DNA of 64,000 nt from Xanthobacteraceae bacterium. GTDB taxonomy: Bacteria; Pseudomonadota; Alphaproteobacteria; Rhizobiales; Xanthobacteraceae. Position 1 is the stretch's first letter. Each line of letters begins with the position of its first letter. A model generated the notes under the pieces. The model ran no database searches and was not told the DNA's origin. It saw nothing but the letters and a program-made list of their open reading frames with translations. Below, one piece after another: positions 16,850 through 25,356 of this stretch. The stretch is taken from positions 62,001-126,000 of the forward strand of contig JAIESC010000013.1 of NCBI GenBank assembly GCA_019746355.1, written 5' to 3'. The position numbers and the translations under genes are program-made.

Positions 16850-17076
16850 TTCTAGAGCGGCTTCCGTTTGTTTGCGCCACCCTCTCCACTGTCATGCGCG
16901 GGCACAGCCGTCCGAAGGACGGCGTCGCTTCGCTCGCCTATGACCCGCGCATCCACGCGATAGTGCGGCGTGCCGTGGACTTACGTGAGAATTCCGCCGC
17001 TGCACCGCTTCATGGATGGCCGGGTCAAGCCCGGCCATGACGTGGATGGGCTGATGCAAACCAACTGAAAAACGCT
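16850..17076. repeat. Intergenic palindromic element, GGCCGGGC family (copy B, extended)
   Basis: About 225 bp without a gene. It holds GTCATGCGCGGGC with a CCGTCCGAAGGACGG hairpin and TATGACCCGCGCAT, then a module ending in ATGGCCGGGTCAAGCCCGGCCATGAC. The order GCATGCCG...TTACGT...CCGCCGC is shared, inverted, with copy G at 36128. Flanked by GAGCGGCTTCCG and CAAACCAACTG. Between convergent genes. Confidence 0.8.
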
Positions 17077-17077
17077 T

Positions 17078-18232
17078 CTAAACCGTCGCCTGCGTGCCGA
17101 GAATGACGGTGGCCTGGGACGACAGCACGCCGCCGTTGCCGTGCGCCAGCGCAACTTCGCAGTCCTTCACCTGGCGCGCGCCGCATTCGCCACGCAGCTG
17201 GCGCACCGCCTCGATCAGGAGAAACAGTCCGTACATGCCGGGATGGCAATAGGACAGCCCGCCGCCGTTGGTGTTGACCGCAAGGCTGCCGTTCGGCGCA
17301 ATGCGCCCGCCGCTGACGAACGCGCCGCCTTCGCCCTTCTTGCAGAATCCGAGATCCTCGAGAAACAGGATGGTGTTGATCGTGAACGCATCATAGAGCT
17401 CGACCGCGTCGACATCCGAAGGCCCGAGCTTCGCCATCTTGTAGGCGGCTTGCCCGGCGGCGAGCGCGCCGGTCACCGTCAGGTCCGGCATGCTGGAGAT
17501 GTTGGCGTGGGTGGTCGACTGGCCGCAGCCCAGCACATAGGCCGGCGGCTTCTTCAGCGACTTGGCGCGCTCGGCCGACGTGACGACGATCGCGCCGCCG
17601 CCGTCGGTGACCAGGCAGCAATCACGCACCGTGAACGGATAGCTCACCATCCGCGCCGAAAGCACGTCGGCGATCGTCAGCGGCTTCTTCTCCCACGCCG
17701 CCGGATTGAGCAGCGCCCATCCGCGCGCCGCGACCGCGACCGCGGCAAGCTGCTCGCGCGTCGTGCCGAACTCGTGCATGTGCCGCGATGCGGCGAGCGC
17801 GTAGGCGCTCGACGGCAGGAACGGTTTGAACGGGGTCTCGTATGGATTGACCTCGCGCACCGACGCCTGCTTCCTGCCGACGCTGCGCTGCGTGCTGCCG
17901 TAGGCGATCACCGCGACGTTGCACAGGCCCTGCGCGATCGCGCCCATCGCATGCGCCACGTGGTATTCGAACGACGAGCCGCCCACGATCGTCGAGCCGA
18001 TGTACGGCGGATTGATGCCGAGATATTCAGCGAGGCCCAGCACCGACAGGCGGCTCTGGGTGGTGGCCGAGAACAGCCCGTCGACGTCCTTCAGCGTCAG
18101 GCCGCAATCGTCGAGCGCCCGCCGCGTTCCCTGCGCCATCAGGTCGAACACCGACATGTCTTCGGCGACCTGGCCGAGGTCGGATTCCGCGACGCCGACG
18201 ATGGCGGCGCTGCCGCGCTTGAGCCCGTCCAT
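17078..18232 (-). CDS. Thiolase-superfamily protein (SCP-x-like, DUF35-associated)
   Basis: 384 residues from the ATG that overlaps the upstream stop (TGATG). N-terminal AIVGVAESDLG, QGTRRALDDCGLTLKDVDG, GGSSFEYHVAHAMGAIAQGL, TVRDCCLVTDGGGAIV, VELYDAFTI, FVSGGRIAPNG and NTNGGGLSYCHPGMYG follow thiolase/SCP-x order. At the place of the acyl-accepting Cys the sequence reads GGSS (86-87), while the C-terminal H-G-N-G-G loop and the C-H-P motif remain. This serine-for-cysteine subfamily usually pairs with a DUF35 protein, as here. Likely acts on branched or steroid/aromatic acyl-CoA chains, possibly as a retro-aldolase-type partner; substrate unknown. Confidence 0.85.
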   Translation of the reverse strand: MDGLKRGSAAIVGVAESDLGQVAEDMSVFDLMAQGTRRALDDCGLTLKDVDGLFSATTQSRLSVLGLAEYLGINPPYIGSTIVGGSSFEYHVAHAMGAIAQGLCNVAVIAYGSTQRSVGRKQASVREVNPYETPFKPFLPSSAYALAASRHMHEFGTTREQLAAVAVAARGWALLNPAAWEKKPLTIADVLSARMVSYPFTVRDCCLVTDGGGAIVVTSAERAKSLKKPPAYVLGCGQSTTHANISSMPDLTVTGALAAGQAAYKMAKLGPSDVDAVELYDAFTINTILFLEDLGFCKKGEGGAFVSGGRIAPNGSLAVNTNGGGLSYCHPGMYGLFLLIEAVRQLRGECGARQVKDCEVALAHGNGGVLSSQATVILGTQATV

Positions 18233-18615
18233 CACGCGCCCTCCGCCGGCGTGAACACGGGGCAGGGCGGCTCGTCGCCGCCGGGCCGGTGCACGCGGAA
18301 GCGCACGCGCTGGCCGATGCGCACCTGCTCCGGCGCGATGTCCTCCACCCGGCTCATCAGGCGGAAGCCCTCGTCGCAGTCGATCAGCGCCACGTTGAAC
18401 GGCTTGCCTTCGGCCGGATGCACGACGGTCGTGGCATAGACCGTGCCGAGCCCCTTGCTGACGCGCCATTCGAGTTGGTCGCTGCCGGTGAACGGGCAGG
18501 TGACGCGCGGATAGAACACGGCCCGCCCTGCCGCCGGGCTGAACTGGTAGGCGAGCTCGCCTCGCGCAAGATGATCGAGATAGGTTTTGAGTGGAGAGTT
18601 CTGAATACTCGGCAT
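18232..18615 (-). CDS. DUF35-family OB-fold protein, degenerate zinc ribbon
   Basis: 127 residues. The OB-fold part (GTVYATTVVHPAEGKPFNVALIDCDEGFRLMSRV...IGQRVRFRV) is typical of DUF35/ChsH2-like partners of thiolases. In the N-terminal ribbon the expected two CxxC pairs are reduced to a single Cys in YPRVTCPFTGSDQLEW, so zinc binding is unlikely. Overlaps the thiolase-like gene by one base, so the two products are made together and probably form one complex binding acyl-CoA. Confidence 0.82.
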   Translation of the reverse strand: MPSIQNSPLKTYLDHLARGELAYQFSPAAGRAVFYPRVTCPFTGSDQLEWRVSKGLGTVYATTVVHPAEGKPFNVALIDCDEGFRLMSRVEDIAPEQVRIGQRVRFRVHRPGGDEPPCPVFTPAEGA

Positions 18616-18770
18616 GCGCGTCGACTGTAGCGCTGGCGCATGTCCCGGAAAAGTGGGTACCGGTTTTCCGAAAAGGACATGCGCAAATGCAGGAGTCTGG
18701 CGCGGAAGCGATCAACTGTGGTTATGTCCGCGTCGAAACAGCGAGCGGATCGAGTGCCGGAGGAAGATCA

Positions 18771-19649
18771 ATGAACGTCCCGCAGCAGCAGATACCCGGC
18801 GTCTATCACCGCCGCATCGGCGACATCGTCGTCACCGCCATCAGCGACGGATTTCTCGACGGCTCCATGCAGGTGCTGCGCAACATCAGCGTGGAGGAGG
18901 CGACCGGCATCCTGACCGCAGCGTTCCGCCCGGCGCGCCGGACATCGGTGAATGCGTTTTTGATCCATTCCAAGGGGCGGCTGGCGCTGGTCGACACCGG
19001 CTCGGGCACTTACCTCCTTCCGACCGCCGGCAAGGTACTGGCCAACATCAAGGCCGCCGGCGTCGATCCCGCGAGCATCGACACCGTGATCCTCACCCAC
19101 ATGCATCCGGACCATTCGGCGGGACTCGCCGACCGGACCACATGGCAGCCGTTTTATCCGAACGCCGAGCTGGCTATGCATGAGCGCGAGCCCGCGCACT
19201 GGTTCGACGACGCGGCGATGGCGAAGGGAACGGACCGCGAGAAGCGCGACTTCTTTCAGGCCGGGCGCGAGCAGATCACGCCTTACAAAGACCGCTGGCG
19301 CCTGTTCAAAGGCGGCGAGGAGGTCTTCCCGGGCGTCACGGCGATCCATCGGCCCGGCCACACGCCGGGCCACTCGACCTACATGATCAGCTCCGGCAAG
19401 GAGCAGCTCTTGATCTGGGCCGACACGGTCCACGTGCCAGAGGTGCAGACGGCGCGACCAGAGGTCTGCATGGACTTCGACACCGACAAGGGGCTTGCGG
19501 AGGATTCACGCCGCAAGGTGTTCGACATGGCCGCGACTGACCGGCTGCTCGTCACCGGCATGCATCTGCATTTCCCGGGCTTCGCCCATCTGGTGCGCGA
19601 CGGCGCGGGCTATCGGCTCATTCCCGAAGCTTGGCAGCACGGGCTGTAG
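18771..19649 (+). CDS. MBL-fold metallo-hydrolase
   Basis: 292 residues from ATG 18771, placed after CGGAGGAAGATCA. The metallo-beta-lactamase site is complete: H110-x-H112-x-D114-H115 in THMHPDHSAGL, the later His in GHTPGHS, Asp in WADTVH and a final His in GMHLHFPG. N-terminal GDIVVTAISDGFLDG is typical of the quorum-quenching lactonase/glyoxalase II-like branch. No signal peptide from this start. Divergent from the DUF35/thiolase pair and convergent with a tctC gene. A lactone or thioester hydrolase is likely. Confidence 0.88.
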   Translation: MNVPQQQIPGVYHRRIGDIVVTAISDGFLDGSMQVLRNISVEEATGILTAAFRPARRTSVNAFLIHSKGRLALVDTGSGTYLLPTAGKVLANIKAAGVDPASIDTVILTHMHPDHSAGLADRTTWQPFYPNAELAMHEREPAHWFDDAAMAKGTDREKRDFFQAGREQITPYKDRWRLFKGGEEVFPGVTAIHRPGHTPGHSTYMISSGKEQLLIWADTVHVPEVQTARPEVCMDFDTDKGLAEDSRRKVFDMAATDRLLVTGMHLHFPGFAHLVRDGAGYRLIPEAWQHGL

Positions 19650-19682
19650 CCAAGTGTCATAGCCAGGTGTCCCGCAGCCGCG

Positions 19683-20657
19683 TCACTGTGCCTTGATGTT
19701 GCCGGTTCGGATCACCTTGGCCCACTTGTCGACTTCGTCGGCAATCAGCTTGCCGGCGTCGGCGGCCGAGCCCGGCAACGCCCACGCGCCCATGTCGGCA
19801 AGCCTCGCCTTGAACTGCGCGTCATTCAGGCCGGCGTTGACCTCCCGATTGAGCTTTTGCACGATTTCAGCCGGTGTGCCCTTGGGGGCGCACACACCGT
19901 TCCACGTGCTCGCCTCATATCCAGGAACGAAATCGGCGATCGGTGGCAGTTCGGGCAGCGCCTGCGAGCGCGTTGCGGTCGTTACCGCCAGCGCCCGCAG
20001 CGTGCCGGCCTTGATGTGCGGGATGGACGGCTGCAGGTTGTCAAAGGCGACCTGGACTTGGCCGGCGAGGAGGTCGGTCAGCATCGGCGCCGAGCCGCGA
20101 TAGGGCACGTGCTGCATGTTCACGCCGGTCAGCAGCTTGAACAGCTCGCCGGACATATGAATCGACGTGCCGACGCCCGAAGAGGCCATGTTGATCTTCC
20201 CGGGATTGGCCTTGGCATAGGCGATGAACTCGGGAACGGTTTGGGCCGGAACCGACGGATGCACCACCATGACGTTGGGCGCGCGGCTGATGCCAGCCAC
20301 CGCTGCGACATCGAGAAAATTGTACTTGAGATTGTCGTAGAGCGTGGCGCTGATGGCGTTCGCGACGCTGCACAGAAGGAGCGTATAGCCATCGGCCGGC
20401 GAACTCAGCGCCGCCTCGCTGCCGACGTTACCGCCCGCGCCAGGCCGGTTTTCGACGACGATTTGCTGGCCGAGCCGGTCCGACAGCCACTGGCCGATGA
20501 GCCTTGCGGCGAGGTCGATCGAGCCGCCCGGTGGGAAAGGCGCGATCAGCTTCACCGGCCGCGTCGGATAGGCCTGCGCTGAGGCGAGGCGCGAAACGGC
20601 TGGAAGCGTCGCGACGCCTCCGACCAATGTCAGAAAACGGCGGCGGCCAAGCTTCAT
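19683..20657 (-). CDS. TctC/Bug-family substrate-binding protein (Tat signal)
   Basis: 324 residues from the ATG at 20657 with AGGGAGCGCTCAA upstream. Twin-arginine signal GRRRFLTLVGG, cleavage near ASAQ-AYP. Landmarks are IAPFPPGGSIDLAAR, VENRPGAGGNVG, PADGYTLLLCSV, HVPYRGSAPMLTDLLAGQV, ALPELPPIADFVPG and WAKVIRTGNIKAQ. A monocistronic orphan. A fragment of another tctC lies about 150 bp upstream on the same strand. Confidence 0.93.
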   Translation of the reverse strand: MKLGRRRFLTLVGGVATLPAVSRLASAQAYPTRPVKLIAPFPPGGSIDLAARLIGQWLSDRLGQQIVVENRPGAGGNVGSEAALSSPADGYTLLLCSVANAISATLYDNLKYNFLDVAAVAGISRAPNVMVVHPSVPAQTVPEFIAYAKANPGKINMASSGVGTSIHMSGELFKLLTGVNMQHVPYRGSAPMLTDLLAGQVQVAFDNLQPSIPHIKAGTLRALAVTTATRSQALPELPPIADFVPGYEASTWNGVCAPKGTPAEIVQKLNREVNAGLNDAQFKARLADMGAWALPGSAADAGKLIADEVDKWAKVIRTGNIKAQ

Positions 20658-20806
20658 TTGAGCGCTCCCTGATGGCATTTGCCGCGAGCGTCCAGGTGCA
20701 CACTGCGGCGCCTGCCGCGGCTTCCCGTCTGTCAGCTTTGCAGTCTCGTTCAACCCGTAAGTCTAAGAACTGGAGCCAACCTCCGAACCGTGACACGTTA
20801 GCACGG

Positions 20807-20935
20807 TCATTTGGTCTTGATACCCGCCTCCTTGATGACCTTGCCCCTGCGGTCGATCTCGCTTTTGACGTAGGCGGAGAACTGCGCGGAAGAATTGCCG
20901 ACCGCAATCACGCTCTGGGCGGCGAGTGCGGACAT
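20807..20935 (-). pseudogene. tctC remnant: C-terminal tail behind a good ribosome binding site
   Basis: From ATG 20935 the frame encodes 42 residues. SAQFSAYVKSEIDRRGKVIK followed by EAGIKTK is the characteristic C-terminal helix of TctC/Bug proteins. About 280 residues of the family are missing upstream. A strong CGGGAGGATATTTGAA precedes the ATG, so a short peptide could still be made. It lies 58 bp after the alpha/beta-hydrolase stop on the same strand, which suggests a tctC gene once followed that hydrolase and lost its body by deletion. Functional role unlikely. Confidence 0.7.
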
Positions 20936-20993
20936 TTCAAATATCCTCCCGGGATTCGGTGATTTCTCGTTGAGTGCTTGTGCGAATTTCAGT

Positions 20994-21779
20994 TCACGGC
21001 AGGCTCTTGATCCATTGGACAAGCGCCTCGACCACGGCCTTGGGCTGCTCGGGGACCAGCGCATGGCTCGCGTTCGGAATGACCATCACGGTGACGCGCG
21101 ATCCGAACTCGTCCTTCATCTCGTTGCGTTTGGCTTCCGGCTTGAACGGATCGTTCGCCGCCTGCAGGTCCAGAAGCGGCGCGGTGCCGCCGGACCACCA
21201 TTCGCTCTGCGCGACCGCCGCGGCCGCGGCGCGCTGGCTGTCGCGGATCTCCGGATGCCATCCCGTGAGCCACACCGTCGCATCGTTGCCCGGTGCGAAG
21301 AACGCAAAGCGCAGCGCGGCGATGCGCATGTCATCGGGAAGCGAAGGATTGCCGGCCGCTTCGATCGCGGCCGAGAGCTCCGGCGCGTACTGCTTGGCAG
21401 CCGCCGCGGCGATCACCACGCCCCGCACCAGGTCGGGATGGTCGGTCGCGGTCATCCGCGCCACCCAGTTACCGTAGGCATGGCCGACGATGACGGCTTG
21501 GCCGTTGCCGAGCGTCCTTACCACCTCGGCGGTGTCGCGCGCGAAGTCGTGCAGCGTGACCCGGCTGATCGGCCCGGCGCTGCGGCCGATGCCGCGCGGC
21601 TTCGGCCGCAGCACGCGGAAGCCTGCCGCCGCCAGGCCCTCCGCCACCTCGTCGTAGTCGTCGGAGTCGCGCGCGAGCGAGGGCAGCAGCACCACCGCCG
21701 GGCCGTCGCCGTCGATCACCACCTCGATCTCGACGTCGCCATGGCGAACGAGCTCGCTGCGGCGTTCGGCGGTCGCCAT
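20994..21779 (-). CDS. Alpha/beta-hydrolase-fold protein lacking the nucleophilic serine
   Basis: 261 residues from ATG 21779 (GGGAGGGATACGGC in front; the longer frame runs into the divergent gene). The fold is visible in VVLLPSLARDSDDYDEVAEGL, RPKPRGIGRS, RGVVIAAAAA and the late NASHALVPEQP. The nucleophile elbow reads G-H-A101-Y-G-N instead of G-H-S-x-G. This GHAYGN variant leaves no Ser, Cys or Asp at the elbow. Divergent from the CaiB gene with 91 bp between starts, so probably co-regulated with that CoA-dependent operon. Could be a non-hydrolytic member of the fold. Confidence 0.83.
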   Translation of the reverse strand: MATAERRSELVRHGDVEIEVVIDGDGPAVVLLPSLARDSDDYDEVAEGLAAAGFRVLRPKPRGIGRSAGPISRVTLHDFARDTAEVVRTLGNGQAVIVGHAYGNWVARMTATDHPDLVRGVVIAAAAAKQYAPELSAAIEAAGNPSLPDDMRIAALRFAFFAPGNDATVWLTGWHPEIRDSQRAAAAAVAQSEWWSGGTAPLLDLQAANDPFKPEAKRNEMKDEFGSRVTVMVIPNASHALVPEQPKAVVEALVQWIKSLP

Positions 21780-21870
21780 GCCGTATCCCTCCCGCAACGC
21801 TGATATTGACCTGCACGTCAGCTTTATATGACATCCGCACCGGCAAGAAGCTCCGCTTGGGAGGACGGAA

Positions 21871-23061
21871 ATGGCCGGCCCGCTGTCGCACATCCGCGTG
21901 CTTGACCTCAGCCGGATCATGGCCGGGCCGTGGGCCGGCCAGGTGCTGGCCGATCTCGGCGCCGACGTGATCAAGGTCGAGCGTCCGGAGGTGGGCGACG
22001 ACACCCGCGCCTGGGGGCCGCCGTTCCTCAAGGACCAATCCGGCCAGCCGACCGGCGAGGCCGGCTACTATCTCTCGGTCAACCGCGGCAAGCGCTCGAT
22101 CGCGCTCGAGCTCGACAAGCCCGCCGGCCAGGAGATCGTGCGTGCCATTGCCGCGCGCTCCGACATCGTGCTGGAGAACTTCAAGGTCGGTACCCTCAAG
22201 CGCTACGGCCTCGACTACGAAAGCCTGAAGGCGGTCAATCCGAAGATCATCTATTGCTCGATCACCGGCTTCGGCCAGACCGGGCCCAAGCGCGACGCCG
22301 CCGCCTACGATTTCATGATCCAGGCGATGGGCGGGCTGATGAGCGTCACCGGCGAGCGCGACGGCATGCCCGGCGCGGGCCCGCAGAAGGTCGGCGTGCC
22401 GATCGTCGACCTGATGACCGGCATGTACGCCGCGGTCGGCGTGCTGGCGGCGCTGGCGCGCAGGAGCGAGACCGGGCAGGGCGACTATATCGATCTCGCC
22501 ATGCTCGACGTGCAGGCGGCGTTTCTCGCCAACCAGGCGATGAACTGGCTCGTTTCCGGCAACCCGCCGAAGCGCGGCGGCAACCGCCATCCCAACATCC
22601 AGCCGCAGGATGTGTTTCCCTGCGCCGACGGCTTTGTCGCGCTTGCCGTCGGCAACGACGGCCAGTTCTTGAAGCTCGCCGGAGTTCTCGGCCACCCCGA
22701 GTGGACCAAGGACGAGCGCTTCGCCACCAATCCGGCGCGGGTCCGCAACCATGCGCTGCTCGATCCGTTGCTGCGTGCCGAGTTCGCAACGCGCACCCGC
22801 GGCGAATTGGCAGCGCTGCTGGATGCCGCGGGCGTGCCGTGCTCGCCGATCAACACCGTGCCGGAGGTGTTTGCCGAGCCGCAAGTGCAGCACCGGGCGA
22901 TGCTGCGCGAGCTGCCGCACCCGACCGCGGGGCGCGTGCCGCAGGTCGTGAGCCCGCTGAATTTCGCCCAAGCGCCGCTCGCCTTCGACTGTGCGCCGCC
23001 GCTGCTCGGCGAGCAGACCGAGGAAATCCTCCGCGAGCTCGGGCTCGTTCCGGCCGCCTGA
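21871..23061 (+). CDS. Family III CoA-transferase (CaiB/BaiF-type)
   Basis: 396 residues, standard length. LSHIRVLDLSRIMAGPWAGQ and LADLGADVIKVERP form the N-terminal CoA-binding domain, followed by NRGKRSIALELDKPAGQEI, the aspartate-bearing AAYDFMIQAMGGLMS (family III enzymes form an aspartyl-CoA intermediate here), the GGNRHPNIQPQDVF loop and the C-terminal GVPCSPINTVPEVF. The start follows TGGGAGGACGGAA. First gene of a CoA pathway operon with a carboxymuconolactone-decarboxylase-like protein, enoyl-CoA hydratase and flavin reductase. It would activate the acid substrate by CoA transfer. Confidence 0.94.
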   Translation: MAGPLSHIRVLDLSRIMAGPWAGQVLADLGADVIKVERPEVGDDTRAWGPPFLKDQSGQPTGEAGYYLSVNRGKRSIALELDKPAGQEIVRAIAARSDIVLENFKVGTLKRYGLDYESLKAVNPKIIYCSITGFGQTGPKRDAAAYDFMIQAMGGLMSVTGERDGMPGAGPQKVGVPIVDLMTGMYAAVGVLAALARRSETGQGDYIDLAMLDVQAAFLANQAMNWLVSGNPPKRGGNRHPNIQPQDVFPCADGFVALAVGNDGQFLKLAGVLGHPEWTKDERFATNPARVRNHALLDPLLRAEFATRTRGELAALLDAAGVPCSPINTVPEVFAEPQVQHRAMLRELPHPTAGRVPQVVSPLNFAQAPLAFDCAPPLLGEQTEEILRELGLVPAA

Positions 23062-23073
23062 GCCCTGGAGACC

Positions 23074-23691
23074 ATGATGCCCCGCCTGCGCCTTCCCTCC
23101 GTCGCCGAGATGACCCCCGAGCAGCGCGACGTGCATGACGAGGTCGTCTCGGGCGTGCGCGGCCGGCTGGTCGGTCCGCTCCGCGCGGTGATCCACAGCC
23201 CGGATCTCGCACGGCGCTGGTCGCGCCTCGGCGAGTATCTGCGCTTTTCCACCTGCCTGCCGAAGAGGCTCAACGAGCTTGCGATCATCGTCACCGGCCG
23301 CCGCTGGAACAGCCAGCTCGAGTTTCACATCCATGCGGAAGCCGCGAAGGCGGCTGGACTCGATCCCGCCTGCATCGAGGCGATCAGGCTTGCGCAGCCG
23401 CCGGTGTTCGCCGACGAAGCCGAGGCCGAAGTCTACGAGTTCGCCCGTCAGCTCCAGCAGACCGGCGACGTCGACGCGGCCGTGCATGCCGCGGTGACGG
23501 CGCGCTTCGGCGAGCGCGGCGTGGTCGAGCTGACCGGTGTCATCGGCTATTACACCATGGTGTCGATGACGCTCAACGCGCATGACATCCCGCTGCCGGA
23601 CGGCGCGAGCGCCCCGCTTGCGCCGTCGCCGGGCGGCGGGCTGACGACATTGCCGCCCTGCCGGCTGAAGGCCGCGGGAGATGCGGCATGA
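23074..23691 (+). CDS. Carboxymuconolactone decarboxylase-family protein
   Basis: 205 residues. LRAVIHSPDLARRWSRLGEYLRF, LPKRLNELAIIVTGRRWN, QLEFHIHAEAAKAAGLD and the C-terminal GVVELTGVIGYYTMVSMTLN match the AhpD/CMD fold. The redox CxxC of AhpD is absent and the E-x-x-x-H (EFHIH) site of the gamma-carboxymuconolactone decarboxylase type is present. It may decarboxylate or isomerise a ring-cleavage product. ATG 23074 has CTGGAGACC in front. Twelve bases after the CaiB gene, so co-transcribed. Confidence 0.87.
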   Translation: MMPRLRLPSVAEMTPEQRDVHDEVVSGVRGRLVGPLRAVIHSPDLARRWSRLGEYLRFSTCLPKRLNELAIIVTGRRWNSQLEFHIHAEAAKAAGLDPACIEAIRLAQPPVFADEAEAEVYEFARQLQQTGDVDAAVHAAVTARFGERGVVELTGVIGYYTMVSMTLNAHDIPLPDGASAPLAPSPGGGLTTLPPCRLKAAGDAA

Positions 23692-23731
23692 ACCGCACGC
23701 TTGACGGCTGACCGAACACGAGGACACCGAC

Positions 23732-24505
23732 ATGGCCGACGCTTATGAGTGCTTCAAGCTGGAGGTTGCCGACCACGTCGCAACCGTCACGCTCGCCCGC
23801 CCGCCGGTGAACGCGCAGAACCGCCGCTTCCGCGAGGAGATCATCGCCATCTTCGACCTGCTGAGCGACCGCGCCGACGTGCGCGCCGTGGTGCTGACCG
23901 GCGAGGGCAAGGTCTTCTCGGCCGGCGCCGACCTCAAGGACCGGCCGGCGCTCGAGGAGACCGGCGCCTATCCGCGGCACAACCGCATCGTCCGCGAAAG
24001 CTTCAACGCCGTCATGGAATGCGAGAAGCCGGTGATCGCCGCGATCAACGGCGCCGCGATCGGCGCGGGCTGCGTGCTGGCGCTCTGCTGCGACATCCTG
24101 ATCGCGAGCGAGAGCGCCTATTTCGCCATGACCGAGGTCGACGTGGGCCTTGCCGGCGGCGTCGCCCATGTGCGGCGGTTCTTCCGCGAGTCCGATGCGA
24201 GGCTCCTGGTCTACACCGCGCGCCGTGTGCCCGGCCCGGAGCTTTACCGCATGGGCGCCGTCTCCGCCTGCGTGCCGCCCGATGCGCTGCTGGAAACCGC
24301 CCGCGGCATCGCCCGCGAGATTGCCGCAAAGAGTCCGACGGCAGTGCGCGCGGCCAAGCGCTCGTTCAACGTCACCGAGGACATGCCGCTCCGCGACGCC
24401 TACCGCTTCGAGCAGTCGCAGACCGTGGCACTGGCCGGGACCGAGGAGACCAAGGAGGCGCAGCGCGCCTTCGCCGAGAAGCGCAAGCCGGTGTTCAGGA
24501 GTTAG
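23732..24505 (+). CDS. Enoyl-CoA hydratase/isomerase-family protein
   Basis: 257 residues, normal crotonase length. Oxyanion-hole motifs are FSAGADLKDR and NGAAIGAGCVLALCCDILIA; the acid position is in MTEVDVGLAGG. The second glutamate of classical hydratases (usually E-x-x-x-G-L-P-G) is modified to VGLAGGVAHVRRF, so the reaction could be hydration, isomerisation or hydrolysis of an acyl-CoA. In the CaiB operon, 3 bp before the flavin-reductase gene. Confidence 0.92.
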   Translation: MADAYECFKLEVADHVATVTLARPPVNAQNRRFREEIIAIFDLLSDRADVRAVVLTGEGKVFSAGADLKDRPALEETGAYPRHNRIVRESFNAVMECEKPVIAAINGAAIGAGCVLALCCDILIASESAYFAMTEVDVGLAGGVAHVRRFFRESDARLLVYTARRVPGPELYRMGAVSACVPPDALLETARGIAREIAAKSPTAVRAAKRSFNVTEDMPLRDAYRFEQSQTVALAGTEETKEAQRAFAEKRKPVFRS

Positions 24506-24508
24506 CCT

Positions 24509-25159
24509 ATGTACTACGACCCCCGCCGCAGCAACCACGGCCTGTCGCACAACCCGATGACGGCGCTGGTCGTGCCGCGGCCGATCGGCTGGATCTCGAC
24601 CCTAAGCCGCGACGGCGTGGTCAACCTCGCGCCCTACAGCTTCTTCAACGTGGTGTCCGGCGCGCCGCCGTTCATCATGTTCGCGAGCAAGCCGCGCAAG
24701 GACTCCCAGCGCAACGCCGAGGAGACCGGCGAGTTCGTCTACAACATGGCGACCTACGACCTGCGCGATGCGGTCAACGCCTCGTCCGCCGAATACGCGT
24801 CCGCGATCAGCGAGCCGGACCGCATCGGGCTCGAGATGGCGCCGTGCCGCGCGGTGAGGCCGCCGCGGGTGGCGCGCTCACCGGTCGCGCTGGAGTGCAA
24901 ATATTACAAGACCGTCGAGCTGGTCAGCGCCGACGGCACGCGCAACACCTCCTCCGTCATCCTCGGCGAGGTGGTCGGCATCCACATCGACGATCAAGTG
25001 ATCGTCAACGGCCACATCGACGTGACGCGCATGCAGCCCCTGGCGCGGCTCGGCTACATGGACTACTGCGCGGTGAACGAGCTGTTCGCGATCCAGCGGC
25101 CCGCGGTGCCGGACCCCGAGGCGTCGGCGGAACAGGCCGTCCCGGCCAAGGTCTCGTAG
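24509..25159 (+). CDS. Flavin reductase-like domain protein (FMN-binding split barrel)
   Basis: 216 residues. MTALVVPRPIGWISTLSRDG, VNLAPYSFFNVVSGAPPFIM, KDSQRNAEETGEFVYNMA and HIDVTRMQPLARLGYMDYC are the order of the FMN-binding flavin reductase-like family. These proteins supply reduced flavin or act as small flavoenzymes in aromatic catabolism. Three bases after the hydratase, last gene of the tight CaiB cluster. No partner monooxygenase is in the window. Confidence 0.88.
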   Translation: MYYDPRRSNHGLSHNPMTALVVPRPIGWISTLSRDGVVNLAPYSFFNVVSGAPPFIMFASKPRKDSQRNAEETGEFVYNMATYDLRDAVNASSAEYASAISEPDRIGLEMAPCRAVRPPRVARSPVALECKYYKTVELVSADGTRNTSSVILGEVVGIHIDDQVIVNGHIDVTRMQPLARLGYMDYCAVNELFAIQRPAVPDPEASAEQAVPAKVS

Positions 25160-25164
25160 AGTGA

Positions 25165-25335
25165 CTTACAGTCGGTTTGCACCACACTGTCCGCCGTCAT
25201 GCGCGGGCTTGACCCGCGCATCTCGATTAGGAAAGCACAGTGCCAGCCTAAGCGAGATGGCCGGGCATAGGCGAGCGAAGCGACGCCGTCCTTCGGACGG
25301 CTAAGCCCGGCCATGACGACCGCTGGTTCAGTGTC
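25165..25335. repeat. Intergenic palindromic element, GGCCGGGC family (copy C)
   Basis: Starts with CGGTTTGCACCAC, then CGTCATGCGCGGGC-TTGA-CCCGCGCAT, then ATGGCCGGGC...GCCGTCCTTCGGACGGC...GCCCGGCCATGAC. The two halves are the building blocks seen in the other copies. Fills the gap between the flavin-reductase and GST genes; a promoter for the GST gene could lie in it. Confidence 0.8.
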
Positions 25336-25356
25336 TCGCGGAAGCGGAGGCTCTCC

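Noticed and set aside
21806..21832. Promoter-like TTGACC and TATGAC boxes upstream of the CaiB gene
   Set aside because: The spacing is 15 bp and alternative hexamers overlap, so it was not listed as a feature.
21469..23733. 754-codon antisense frame opposite CaiB and the CMD-like gene
   Set aside because: Covers three genuine genes and ends inside the alpha/beta-hydrolase in another frame; no domain visible.
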